From Polyodon spathula (Eukaryota > Chordata > Actinopteri > Acipenseriformes > Polyodontidae): a DNA stretch of 64,000 nt. The DNA lies in contig NC_054552.1 in assembly GCF_017654505.1 (NCBI RefSeq), positions 34,730,097 to 34,794,096 of the forward strand, given 5' to 3'. Positions 27,441 to 61,398 of the stretch are shown here, piece by piece. Position 1 is the first letter of the stretch; each line of letters starts with the position of its first letter. Under the pieces are notes generated by a model. It did no database searches and was not told where the DNA came from. It saw only the letters and a program-made list of their open reading frames with translations. The position numbers and the translations under genes were made by a program.

Positions 27441-28460
27441 TATCGGAAGACATAATAGGAGTACAGTATTTCATGTTAGATTTAAAAAATCGACTTTAGT
27501 TTCCATGTTAGATCCAAAGACTCTTGGAGCCAGGTACAAGTGGAATCACTCTTTAAAGCCAGTGGACTCGAAGACGGTTCAGGCCAGGCTTGTAAGTGGA
27601 AACGGTCTAATGCTGCTCTGAGACCGAGACGTGTCGAGTGTGTGTGTGTTGTATTAGATCCTTGAAAAAGTGAACAGTTGTGTGGAGAGTATAAACAGCA
27701 GCCCCATGCATGTGCTTTCATAGCTTGCATTGCATTAGCAGCTGAGGTTTACTGCTTCAGCAGCACAGTCTGGCAGAAAAAAAAACAAAAAAACCCACCA
27801 AATAAAAAACAGAGTGCACTGCAGGGACACCTTGTGGCTTTTAATAGATATTGCATTATAAAATTCTAAAATAATAAATCAAATAAAAAAGTTGTCTTTT
27901 TTTGATTGGTCAGCCACTGCTGTCATTTACACATTTATGGGAAAGCAGATAGTTTTGATTAAGGGTGAAAACAGAGATACAATTGTTATTTTTATTCACT
28001 TTACAGTAAGAAGCTGTTCATATGAATAGGTGGGACACTTACCATGACCACGTCGTTAGAAGTCTAGAGTCGTTAGAGTATGCAAATTCCATTTGAATTC
28101 CTGCCTCTCACAGTCAAGTGTTGGATTGACTGCTGTAACACGATGCTGAATCCCTTCACAGGTGCCGGTGTGGCTTTGTCTATAAAACCTCCCTGTATCA
28201 GGGGGCAGGAGAACCATCTTCCTCCACATTCCAGCCTCGGGCAGCCCAGCCGCAGTGGAGAGGCTGGTCCTGACCCTCTGGAACCATGCTGGTGTAGCAG
28301 CCAGAGCGCTCCAATGCTCCCTATACATCCCAGAATTCTTCAGCTTCCATCTGTGGTGTTCCGGGAGACCCTTCCAAGACCAGGCTTTGGATCTGACTGT
28401 CATCATTCACTTAAAAAAAGGGTTGATACAGAAACCTACAGCAGCTTAGGGTAGAGAATC

Positions 28461-29892
28461 TACAATGCAACTTTCAGTGTGTGTAACAGAATCCACAATG
28501 CAACTTTCAGTGTGTAACAGAATCCACAATGCAACTTTCAGTGTGTGTAAGAGAATCCACAATGCAACTTTCAGTGTGTGTAACAGAATCCACAATGCAA
28601 CTTTCAGTGTGTAACAGAATCCACAATGCAACTTTCAGTGTGTAACAGAATCCACAAAGCAACTTTCAGAATCCACAATGCAACTTTCAGTGTGTAAGAG
28701 AATCCACAATGCAACTTTCAGTGTGTAAGAGAATCCACAATGCAACTTTCAGTGTGTGTAACAGAATCCACAAAGCAACTTTCAGTGTGTAAGAGAATCC
28801 ACAAAGCAACTTTCAGTGTGTAAGAGAATCCACAATGCAACTTTCAGTGTGTAAGAGAATCCACAATGCAACTTTCAGTGTGTAAGAGAATCCACAATGC
28901 AACTTTCAGTGTGTAACAGAATCCACAATGCAACTTTCAGTGTGTAAGAGAATCCACAATGCAACTTTCAGTGTGTAACAGAATCCACAATGCAACTTTC
29001 AGTGTGTAAGAGAATCCACAATGCAACTTTCAGTGTGTAAGAGAATCCACAATGCAACTTTCAGTGTGTGTAACAGAATCCACAATGCAACTTTCAGTGT
29101 GTAAGAGAATCCACAATGCAACTTTCAGTGTGTAACAGAATCCACAATGCAACTTTCAGTGTGTAAGAGAATCCACAATGCAACTTTCAGTGTGTAAGAG
29201 AATCCACAATGCAACTTTCAGTGTGTGTAAGAGAATCCACAATGCAACTTTCAGTGTAACAGAATCCACAATGCAACTTTCAGTGTGTAAGAGAATCCAC
29301 AATGCAACTTTCAGTGTGTGTAACAGAATCCACAATGCAACTTTCAGTGTGTGTAACAGAATCCACAATGCAACTTTCAGTGTGTGTAACAGAATCTACA
29401 ATGCAACTTTCAGTGTGTGTAAGAGAATCCACAATGCAACTTTCAGTGTGTAACAGAATCCACAATGCAACTTTCAGTGTGTAAGAGAATCCACAATGCA
29501 ACTTTCAGTGTGTAAGAGAATCCACAATGCAACTTTCAGTGTGTAAGAGAATCCACAATGCAACTTTCAGTGTGTAACAGAATCCACAATGCAACTTTCA
29601 GTGTGTAAGAGAATCCACAATGCAACTTTCAGTGTGTAAGAGAATCCACAATGCAACTTTCAGTGTGTGTAACAGAATCCACAATGCAACTTTCAGTGTG
29701 TAAGAGAATCCACAATGCAACTTTCAGTGTGTAAGAGAATCCACAATGCAACTTTCAGTGTGTAAGAGAATCCACAATGCAACTTTCAGTGTGTAAGAGA
29801 ATCCACAATGCAACTTTCAGTGTGTAACAGAATCCACAATGCAACTTTCAGTGTGTAAGAGAATCCACAATGCAACTTTCAGTGTGTGTAAC
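28461..29892. repeat. 31-bp minisatellite, about 46 copies
   Basis: The units read ACAATGCAACTTTCAGTGTG, then TAAGAGAATCC. Variants include TAAC for TAAG, an extra GT dinucleotide, AAAGCAAC for AATGCAAC and a few truncated units. Frames of 60-90 codons on both strands are repeat artefacts. The array ends about 200 bp beyond the inferred IGF1R poly(A) site. Confidence 0.97.
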
Positions 29893-30120
29893 AGGGCTAG
29901 AGACCCGATACTGAGGAGACATACATTGTTTTTGTTTAACAAGCAAAGCCATGGCAGTTAGACTGGATTCCTGGACAGGCGGCAGTGGTTTGGGATTGTC
30001 CTGCTTTGCATGGCTGCTGAGACAAACAGAAATCAAATGAAGGCTGTGGCAGTCAAACCCAATGAATTCACCCAGAAACACAAAAACAAAGCAGCAAAAC
30101 ATTTTGCATACAGAATTATT

Positions 30121-30126
30121 TTTATT
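30121..30126 (-). terminator. Candidate poly(A) signal for IGF1R
   Basis: AATAAA on the minus strand with a GT/T-rich downstream element. It is the last good signal before the 31-bp array. Earlier signals within the 3' UTR may also be used. Confidence 0.4.
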
Positions 30127-30506
30127 TAACTTAAATCTTGTAGTAGTGTAACTACTAGAAAAAAAGCAAGAGCAAGAGAAACTAAAATTCTCTTCAGCCG
30201 TTCAAAACAGACAAGTGTTTTCATAAAATGTAAAGAATCCAGAAACAGAAATCAATTCTTACAACAGAATATACAAAAAAAAAAAAAACGAAGTTCAATC
30301 ATCTACTGAATCATGTTTTTAATATAAACACAGGAATTTGTGTGAATAATTTACACAAAGCAAAGTCATTATTTGTATGAAACAAATTTGCCATCTCGCT
30401 CTTTAATTATTTATTTATGAACAAGAAAACAATGGAAAGTGTACTGTTTGCAGTAAGTCAGATCCGTAAGGTTTTCCAGTGGTAAAATCAAAGAAAACAA
30501 GTGATA

Positions 30507-30508
<2 letters not shown>

Positions 30509-30549
<41 letters not shown>
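30509..30549 (+). repeat. (GT)n microsatellite
   Basis: A GT run of about 40 bp in the inferred IGF1R 3' UTR. Confidence 0.95.
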
Positions 30550-30552
<3 letters not shown>

Positions 30553-32969
30553 AACACACACACATAAATACAAATGTATATACATACATGGAACCCTCTA
30601 GAAGAACTGGCACCTAATAAAAAAAAGTTTGTGCAACACAGAAGTCCAATTTCTTAGGGAGTCAATGCATTGTTTATACAGTAGAGAGATTATACTGGCT
30701 AGTCAATGGACTGGGTGAAAACAAGCACCTCAAATCCAGTTACCACTGCATAAGAACAATGTTAAAAGCGAGCAGACAGCTCAGTGCTCCCTGAATTGCT
30801 TTAAATGGTCATGTTTTGGGTTTTTGGAAAGAGTAGACTTTGCAAGTCTGCAAACCAATCAAAGTAATTTCTTTTTTGCCGGGTCAATCTTTTTACTTTG
30901 AAATTCACAGTGTTTGTGATTAATGTGTTGCACAAAGAAAAAGAAAGGAGAGCGCTTGTATGCAATGTTTTGGTGTGTCCTTTCCCGGTTCAGTAGGGTC
31001 AGGAAGGCTCTCGTGGGCTGTGGCTGTATTGATGACCCTGTTTTATATACACAGATATAACCCCCCCACCCACCCCCTGGTTAAGTGTACATGGTTCTGA
31101 GTGACCAAATAACAAACCACAAAGTATTGCATATTTCACACTGCTCTGGAGATGGTGGAGCAGTCAGTTTTGGTCAAAAAACTGAACATGAAAGCAACTA
31201 AAAAGGCTTAAGCGGGTGGGTGTACCTTCCTGCCTTGCTGAGGTGCCAGACCCTTTGTACAATAATATTCTTTTCAATTTCACCACTGGGTGCTGTAGAG
31301 TGATTCTCTGGCCAATCCATTCAAAAGAAACCCACAACGTTTGCTGTTTACCGATTCCCCCCCTCCAAAAACAAACAAACAAAAATGTTACTGTATATAC
31401 ACAATGTGTTTGGGGTACCTGCAGCTGCACAGGTGAGACCGATACTCTCACCTGGTCACGGGTGGGATTTTCTTTGTTTTAATCTGAGGTGATGCACTGG
31501 CACATAGGCAGCAAATTATAACAAAGAATATCTCCCTAGATAGAGTTTGGGTCAATTAGAATGGGTGGAGCCAATCAATCAGAGACCAGCAGGAGCTGTG
31601 CAGCAATGTTTGTGATTGAGTGTCCAATCAGAGACCAGGAGCTGTGCAACAATGTTTGTGATTGGGTGTCTCAAACACAAGCACCCAGATACCAACCAAC
31701 AAGAACCGATTGGGGTTCGTCTTCGAATAAAAATAACCATCTGCTATCTATGACTATACAGCAAGAGAAATGACAAGCAAAGACATGATCCCCCTCACCC
31801 GAACAGGAGGGGGCTTGTTTTAACAAAAACCAGGACACATCAGATACAGAACCGGCTGCCAACCAAACCACTAGACCCTTCTCAACGGAGTGACACAAGG
31901 CCAAGAGCTGTGGCGGCAACACAAATGGAACAGTTATAAACAAACATATATATATATCACACACATTTCAGCAGATCAAGGTCTCCTCTCCCCCCCCCCC
32001 TTTTATTTTTTTAGCATGTAGGAATGCCAAAGGTAATAAGGATAATATACTGGTGCCTGGAAATCAAAACTGTAACCTTGAAGCCCATTATTGCAATGCG
32101 TTTTTTAGGCGTAATGAAGTGAGGTGTTTACACATATACCTTTCTGAAAAGAAACACACAGTCCACCTCCAGGTCCCCAATGCACTGATACTAAAATTGC
32201 ACTACATGTATCTGTAAACCGTTTTTGTTATTGTCATCAGACTACCCGTAATCTACCGGACATGACTGTCCTGTGTTTGTATGTGTGTGTGTTTGTGACA
32301 AAGAGAAATCAGGCAGCACTTTATGTTGTAAAACACGGCAGTTTCTTCACATGAACAGCAGCAATGGACTGAAGGCCTAGGTTATCTCCATCACTAACAA
32401 AAGTGATCAGCTCACCTCAGATATCTCGTCATGAGAAGCACTTCTGCCACTAGAGCATCAACCCAAATTTCCAATCGCTATCCTTAATTCCCAATCCCAT
32501 GGCTCTGTGCTTAATTGTTCCGGAAAGGGTCTGGCCCCCCATAAGTACGTTCCGGTTTGCGTTCCCGGCGCATCACAAAACTGCAGCGCCGTCTGAAGCA
32601 GCAGCAGAATTCTTCATCTCTTCTGAAGAGGCTCGTGAAAGGCCAGGCCACAAACCCAACTCACTTTCCTGATCACTGTTACTGGAGATCAAAATATGAA
32701 TGTGTGTGTGTGTGTGAATCAGTCAATGGGATCATTAGCTCAGCGATTCAGTGACATTCCCTACCACATGACCCACTATGATGATGATGCAACACCTCTC
32801 CATTATTATTATTATTATTTCCCCAAAGTTCTCCAAAAAAACATGAAGCGCTCGTTGCCATCAGCCTTAGCTTGAGGCAGAGCGAGAGACCAGGCTGTCA
32901 GTGACATCCCCCTACCACATGACCCATCTCTGTTTCCTGATGCCCTTTGCAACACCTCTCCATGACTGA

Positions 32970-33845
32970 AGCTAGCTAATGAATTCAATGAACCAGTCTG
33001 TGAATGACACAGTGACCAGTCTACACAGAGCCATCGGGTCCTGAGCTAGCTAATGAATTCAATGAACCAGTCTGTGAATGACACAGTGACCAGTCTACAC
33101 AGAGCCTTCCACACTCTAACCTCAGGACCAAAACCCTTCCTGAAAACCCTGACAGAGGCACTCCTGTGGGCAATGCGCAAGGCCTGCCAGAGCAGACCCT
33201 GTCAAAAAGCCCATGGCCTGCAAATGCAATTGATCTGCTGCAGGAGATGTGAAAGCCATCGAGTCCTGAGCTAGCTAATGAATTCAATGAACCAGTCTGT
33301 GAATGACACAGTGACCAGTCTACACAGAGCCATCGAGTCCTGAGCTAGCTAATGAATTCAATGAACCAGTCTGTGAATGACACAGTGACCAGTCTACACA
33401 GAGCCATCGAGTCCTGAGCTAGCTAATGAATTCAATGAACCAGTCTGTGAATGACACAGTGACCAGTCTACACAGAGCCATCGAGTCCTGAGCTAGCTAA
33501 TGAATTCAATGAACCAGTCTGTGAATGACACAGTGACCAGTCTACACAGAGCCATCGGGTCCTGAGCTAGCTAATGAATTCAATGAACCAGTCTGTGAAT
33601 GACACAGTGACCAGTCTACACAGAGCCATCGAGTCCTGAGCTAGCTAATGAATTCAATGAACCAGTCTGTGAATGACACAGTGACCAGTCTACACAGAGC
33701 CATCGGGTCCTGAGCTAGCTAATGAATTCAATGAACCAGTCTGTGAATGACACAGTGACCAGTCTACACAGAGCCATCGGGTCCTGAGCTAGCTAATGAA
33801 TTCAATGAACCAGTCTGTGAATGACACAGTGACCAGTCTACACAC
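32970..33845. repeat. 74-bp tandem repeat, 10 copies
   Basis: The units contain GCTAGCTAATGAATTCAATG, AACCAGTCTGTGAATGACAC and AGTGACCAGTCTACACAGAG, starting at 32971, 33045, then 33270 and every 74 bp to 33788. Units 2 and 3 are separated by an extra 151 bp of unrelated sequence (about 33108-33258). Units are nearly identical, differing mainly at ATCGGGTC versus ATCGAGTC. The array lies in the inferred IGF1R 3' UTR. Confidence 0.97.
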
Positions 33846-34094
33846 ATACTTATAGGTGATCACAACAGAGACACAGTGGTGGTTTGGTTCTCTAAGCCAC
33901 AGCTACACAGTCCTGAAACTTGGGACTCCCCTCAGCATTGATCTATCCAACATCTACACAGCAATCTACACAGTGCTGAACTCTCAGCGTTCCCATCAGA
34001 GCTGCATGGATATAAAGCCAGACACACACATTTCTCATGGGGGTTTGGGTTTTTAACCCATCTACATATCAGTACAATAACATGTTTCTTCTTC

Positions 34095-34098
<4 letters not shown>

Positions 34099-34142
<44 letters not shown>
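34099..34142 (+). repeat. (AAT)n microsatellite
   Basis: A pure AAT run. Similar shorter runs occur at about 35431-35460 and 35727-35800 in the same inferred UTR. Confidence 0.95.
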
Positions 34143-34143
<1 letters not shown>

Positions 34144-37100
34144 GACAGTTTTAGCCAGCTGTATGATCTGAGGATCTCTGGTTGTAGAAATCAATGTGTG
34201 AAGAAGTGGAGGGGAGATATCTGTAGTGGAGGTTAGAACCAGTTAAATAAAAACCAAGACATTTCCCTTGAACATTCAGGCTCCTTCTTTAAATCCAACA
34301 CACACAAACGTCTCTAGACGCTAAACTTGTTCACAATGACAATGGATTTAAATGCACTGCAGCTCTTTGATTTGTATCACTAACCCCTTGCCGCCCCACA
34401 GTGGAGCGTGTTATCCCATCCTTTGATTTCCATTAATACTTTCTATACGGACCACAACAGAGACTGGAATCCAGGACTAGTCTTCCCTACCCCCGTCTCT
34501 GCATTCGTGTGTTTGATAACGGATTTAGCTCTCCCCTGTGAGCTCCCCTCCCCTCCTCTCCGACAATTGAGTTTGTGGTTTGTAGTATTAATGAGGTTTA
34601 CCCGGGTGTAGAGAACGGTAATATTGTCCTGTCAGGCAGCTGAGGAAAGTGAGATGTATTTACATTTTATACACAAAAAGAATGAGGTAGATAAATGTTT
34701 GAAAAATAATAAGAATAACAACAAAGTCCCCCGATAATTAAACCAAAAAGAAAAATACAACTCGGTACTAGGATTCATGGTGCGAGTTATACAGTGATTC
34801 TAACTGAATAAAAAGATCTTACAAAGAATAGAATACCTTCTCAGGAAAAAAAGAAACGCGTTGAGACAGTTCTACAGTATGCAGGACAGAGACCAGAGAT
34901 GCCATTACAAACTGAATCTTGCATCAAAACCATTACTATACTGAAATGTGTGCTGAAAGCAACAACAAAAAATAAACCACAATCATGTGCACTGATATTT
35001 AACCCTTCCTACTAAGACATATGCAAAGTGTCAAACAAACTGCGCAACCAAGACTGCAAATGATAAGAGGGGCACAGGAACAGGGTACAAGGCTTTCCGT
35101 TTGATGGTAAACTGATTAATCCAATAATAATAATCATAATACACAAGGTCCTGGTTCTGATGGGTTTTCCTGGTGTGGTGTGCATTAGGGTCCTTTCTTC
35201 TTTTGTTTCCTTGTGTCACGGGGGGTGGGGGTGGGGGTGAGGGGGGTCCCAACTGGCCAAAACTCAACTACTGTATCAGAAAAAACAAGCTTTTGTTTCT
35301 TTGGCGAAGGATGGGTTAAAATATCAGCATGAAAGTTTATAGAAAAAAAATTAAAATAATGAAGCATGCTTCAAATCTAGAAGCCACAGCCAAATCATCA
35401 CTTACTGTACCCAATAATAACAATGATAATAATTACAATAACAATAATAATAATAACAACAACAAAATAAAAAAAAAAAATCTGCTGTAAAGGGGATTGT
35501 CAGAGGGAGGGGGAGAAAGAAAAAAGGAAAGATAATGACTTGTATAGCGGACAATATTGAGAATGTCTGAAAATAGCAAAACCGTTATATTGACCTGAGT
35601 TTGAATCCCGCGCAGCTAACAGGGGCGCTGACCCCGCCAATCGCAATGCAAGCAACCGGCACAAGGGCGGCGCTAGCGGGTGCTCACACGTGGAGCCAAG
35701 GTGTCCATAAGAAAATAACAACCACCATAATAATAATAATAATAATAATATAATTATTATTATTACTATTATTATTATTAACAATAATAATAACAATAAA
35801 AAAACAGGAAATGTATCCGTTAAAAAAAAATAGAAGGCATTGGAGAATTTGTTGCAAAAACAGATGAACCTTTTAGGGATAAAGAGGGAGGAGAAAAACC
35901 TAAAGCAATTAAAAAATAAACCTTTTTTTCTTTGTGTTTTTTTTATGTTTTTTGTTGTTTTTTTTCCCCGCTACAGTACAAAGCATAAGAACAAGCTGCA
36001 GAGGGTTAGACCTGAAGGGTTTCATAGATTACATCCACAGAGGAGAAAGAATAAAATAGCAGCTTCTGTCTGTACAGACATTTAGATGAACATCTGAGCT
36101 GTAAAAAAGTTATAAAAGTGACACAAAACAACGATGTATGCAAATGCTCCGTGGTCTAACATACAACTGTGAGACCCTTGTTAACGTTAGAAATGTTCAA
36201 ATCTTGTTGAGCGAAGAGATATCATTGACAAGTCTTTGAATACCTGGAGAATCACCCTTTCTTACCTCCTGCAATGTTGTGAGGCTGTAGTGTGTTTGCT
36301 TGGTTGTTGCGCCCTGGTATTCCTGTTTCTTTAAAATCCATCCCTTCCTTTTTTTTCCTGTTTGTTGCTTTATTTCTTTTTTTTTGGCGTAAGGTCCTTT
36401 TTTTTTTTTTTTTTTGCTTTCGTGAAGCAGCAGGTTTTTTTTTTAGTATGGTTTCCATTCTTCCTCTTGACAAGGAAAAACTTGGATGAAATGCGCAGTG
36501 GAACAACAAACCTGTACAATCCTTTGTGTTCACTGTAACGTGAAAAAACAAACCAAAACAAGTTGGTGGAGGGGAGGGGACGGGACTAACATAGAAGTTC
36601 AATTTTGGCAAAAATTGGGCAGATTTGAAAGAAGTCCCTGACCCACCCTCCCATAACTGGAATACACAAAGCAGAAGTTCTAGTCACACGTTGAGGAAGA
36701 CAGCCCGCCCCCACCAAAATAAATAACCTATCGATTGAGTGTTCCAGAGAGAGAGAGAGGAGAGACAGAGAGATAGGAGAGAGACAGAGAGATAGGAGAG
36801 ACAGAGACAGAGAGAGGCTGGAGGATGTTTCCAATAGAACCTGGGAGCCCCTCTCTCATTCCCCCCCAAAAACTAAAACAAAGTGCTTTTCGGTTGGATT
36901 CGCTGGCAGATATGTTCACCATATTTGTCTCTTTAATTAGTGTATATATAATTATTTTTAAACCTTGCAAAGTTTCCAAGAAGCCCACCACAGCAGCAGC
37001 ACAGGGGCTCTGAGGAGTGTTTTTCTCTCTTATTAAATAAATCCCACTCCCCCCAAAACACAAAAAACCCGAAGTGCCAAATCTCCCCCACCCCCCCCGA

Positions 37101-37338
37101 CTCTCCACCGTGCAGCAATTTTTTTTTGTTTTTTAAATTTCTATCCAAATATAATAATAACAACAACAACAACAACAATTATAGAAAAATGAAAAATCCA
37201 CTGAAGTACAGTAGGCTCTTGTCGATCTGTTTGTTTCTAACCACCGCCCTCTCCCACTTTCAGTAAAACAAACCCTGTTCCTCCCCCCCTCCTCCTCCTC
37301 CTCCTCTGTGTGGCGTGTTGTTGTGGTGTGTGGGTGGA

Positions 37339-58111
<20,773 letters not shown>

Positions 58112-61100
58112 CTGCCAAGACAGGAGAGAACTGGGATGAGAACCTCACACGTCTCCTTGAGACCCCACAGATACTCACCAGAAAAAAAGGAAAACTTGCA
58201 ACACAATAACAAACTATGAAAGTTATTCAATGTTGTCAAGAACTGCAGTCAAAATCATTACCAAACAATGATTGCATTCAGGTCTTTGGTGGCTCAATAA
58301 CGTAGCTGTCTAGTTCGGTGCCTCACGATACAGTAGCGGTGGAGAGTAAGCCATGGACTGATCGAATGTTTAAAAGCCAAATATACTGCACACAAATACA
58401 CCAGCAAACAGCACAGCTTCATTTGGGATTAATACTTTTATGCCTTTAACTGATGAGCCAATGCAAACCCTCAAGTGAAGAAGCAGATGACTGCACAGCC
58501 CAATTTGTGTTGGATTAAAAAAACAGAGTTTCCCAACAATACGCACGTCCTGCTGTCCTGCAGTAGCAGCATGTCGGAATGCCAGCACATTATATCATTG
58601 CAACATCCAGAACTATTAAACACTCAATAAATCCAAAGACAAACGTTTCTCAATGTCTAAAATGTGTATCAGGACGCGAGGAACAAATTATTATTATAAT
58701 TATCATTATCATTATTATTATTATTATGTCCCACTGCGTGCTGCCAGCACCCCCACAGCCCCGACTGAGTGTCTGCAGACAGTACTGTTGAGGCCACTCA
58801 GTCTCAGCCCTGTGTATGTCCTCATCTGATCTTGGAAGCACATTCTCAGTGAGCGCACTGAGCGAACGCACTGCACCGCTGCATCCACGGCCTCGTTCCA
58901 TGCTCCAGCCTCTCTGGCCAGTGCTGGCAGCCCAGCTCCGTGGACAGAAGCCGCTGCGGAGTACCGAAGGGGTGAAGGTTATCGAGTTGCTCCACAATGC
59001 CAGTCTGAAACCCTCCGATCAGGGGAACTGACAGGTCTTCCAAATTCACAGAACTCTCCGTCTCCTAGCAACCAAGCCCTGGCACTACGCCTAGCACGCT
59101 CCGGGCGAGCCAATGGCTGCCGGAATGAGGAGGAAGATGCTTTAATCATGAACTGTTCTAACTACACAGATATTTACTTCTGAGAACCAGGTGTGTCATC
59201 CAAAATGACTTGCTCGTTTATTTGTATTTAAAGAGACAAAGAAAGAGTTACAATCTTGGACATGTACCCAAAGGGGTCTCACCAGGCTAGCTGGAGCAGA
59301 GCTTCTTGTGAATCAGATCTGTGCAATGTCCTCAATGCAGGGGTAGTACAAAACAACATTCCCAAAAATCAGCTGCTTGCTTGACATTCCAGCGCAACCT
59401 GCCAGCCCCTCGTCCCAGCCCCGCTCTCCGTCTGAAGAGGACTGAGCATTTATGCAACGCAGTGCTATTTCCATTCTCCTCTGCTGTATGCGCTGCTACG
59501 CAAGACATTGTGGGTTTTCACAAGTTGCAGTAGGGGCTCGCCCCCACAGGAGCAGCCTGGGAGCCAAGGGATCCAGCCCCAAGTGTGCAGGCTGCTGGAT
59601 GGATGCTAACGGGACCCGAGTGGAGATGACAGCACAAGGGCTGTGCTCTTGACGGTTATTAGTTTCATCTACAGTACCTTCCCTTTGGTCACCATAATGA
59701 GCTGTCCATCTCCCGATCCCTAGACGATGATGATTATCATCATTATTTTTTTTTTAAATGTACAAGAGGCACTGTGAACTGTGAATCGCCTTCAGCTGAA
59801 TGTCTGTGTGGGTGGGACACAAACAGCTGGTTTAAAATTAAAATCAACATTTTTTTTTCTTTTTTTATTATCCTTTTATGGAAATACCACTAACTGCAGA
59901 TACTTGAAGCCTCTGGTGAGCACACTTGTACCTTAAACACTTCGTCAGGCTCACATTTAACTCCAACACCATGTAAGGGTTACATGAAACGCACCTTGAC
60001 CTCAGCAATATAACAAGTCATTAGTTCCTGTTCTGGCTTGCTCTGTCAGACAGCTCTCTGCAAAAGGGTTGTTTCTCTATATAGAATAAGTCACATTCCT
60101 TGGAAAACATCTTCTCTAAAAATAGCAGGGTCATTCAAGTACAGATTAAGAGAGATGTTTACTGTTCAATGTGTCTTACTCTTTCAGTGGGCTCCAATGA
60201 TAACACTGTGCATCTTCAAATACAAGAACAAAAACACCAATTCATGTGAACAGGTTTTCTCCTGGGGGGTGCGCAAGATATTAGTGTCCAGCTCCCTGGG
60301 GCTGTGGTGTTTCAGAGACCACACACACACACACGTCAGAAGCATTATAAACTAGAACTCTAGTGACCCAACATCCATGGGGTCAAGCCCACTGTTTTAA
60401 CAAAAAAAAAAACACTAACAATTTAATTTTCCTCTTGCAGCTGAATCAAAAAAAATCTTCCGCAGTCTGGCTGGACTTGAGGTTTCTAATGAGGATTTAG
60501 ATGAAAAGAGCCCCTGCGTTGAGATTCAGGGGTCTGCTTCTTCAACACAAACAGCACTCTGTCTCTGTCTCTCTCTCTCTCTGGGCTGAGCCGCTGACCA
60601 GGGAGGGCTGTTTACAAAACAGGGAATTCTGCTGCATAAAGCCAATTCAAGTTCATTTTAGGCTGCAGACGAGGACTATTAAAAAGTGTTTAAACATCTT
60701 AGTGAAAAAGACACTCAACACAGGAGTACTAACCCTTCACTGCCAGGTAACAAGTTGATTTGAACCCCAATGTAGCTGCTGTGTGTTGAATTCCTGCCTG
60801 GAAAGCATCAGAACGTGTTATTCTGTGCTCACAAGAAATGAGCCAGACAGACATGGCGGGGATGCTGTGTCTGAACCATGACCCAGATCCCAGCGAGCAG
60901 GCAGGAAGGCAGGCAGGGGCTGTGTGATTGCTTGCTGTTTGTGATGCTGGATTACTGGAATCACGTGACAGCTGTCCTCCCCTCCCCTCCCCACTTTCTG
61001 TCACAAACAGCTCTGACCTAATGTGGAGACGCTGAAATCTCAGAGCCTGTGTTTGACTGTTTCTCCGGTTGTAAATCACACAGCGAGTCTTAAAAAGGAC

Positions 61101-61236
61101 GAGCCTGACTGGGCTGCAGGTGCTTCCCCACTGTATCTGAACACTTGACAAGCACAGAGACACAAGCAATTTACTCAGGGTTTTGTGTGATTTGTTTTGT
61201 CAAAATGACTACAACAGCAGAGGCAGAAAAACAATA

Positions 61237-61398
61237 CAGGGATGGAAATAAGACTGCATAGCAGTTCCACCCATTCCAGGTTTTACTACGAGCTCGATTA
61301 GCCACAGTGAACAGGTAGCAGATGTGTCTTATTAAATTCATAGTAAACCCAGGGATGGATCAAACTGCTATGTAGTGGGAGCCTTATTTCCATCCCTG
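61237..61398. mobile_element. Foldback MITE-like element, copy 3
   Basis: It starts CAGGGATGGAAATAAGACT and ends TTATTTCCATCCCTG. The inner parts GCATAGCAGTT and AACTGCTATG also pair, as do CCAGGTTTTACTACGAG and the reverse of CATAGTAAACCCAGG, so most of the 160 bp can fold back on itself. No clear target-site duplication was seen for this copy. Confidence 0.7.

Larger units (their letters stand above)
30100..37338 (-). other. IGF1R: Inferred IGF1R 3' UTR (about 7.2 kb)
   Basis: No other coding sequence is seen for 7 kb after the IGF1R stop. A minus-strand AATAAA lies at 30121-30126, followed about 15-30 nt later by a T/GT-rich stretch (TGTTTTGCTGCTTTGTTTTT), a good poly(A) context. The resulting length is close to the very long 3' UTR of mammalian IGF1R. 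The region contains many homopolymer and ATT runs and a 74-bp array. The end is inferred. Confidence 0.5.

Noticed and set aside
28446..29892. CRISPR-like appearance of the 31-bp repeats
   Set aside because: Units are directly contiguous with no unique spacers and the context is a vertebrate genome, so it is a minisatellite.
35585..35720. Possible SINE with a B-box-like word GAGTTTGAATCCCGC
   Set aside because: No A box at the right distance and no second copy in the window; left uncalled.
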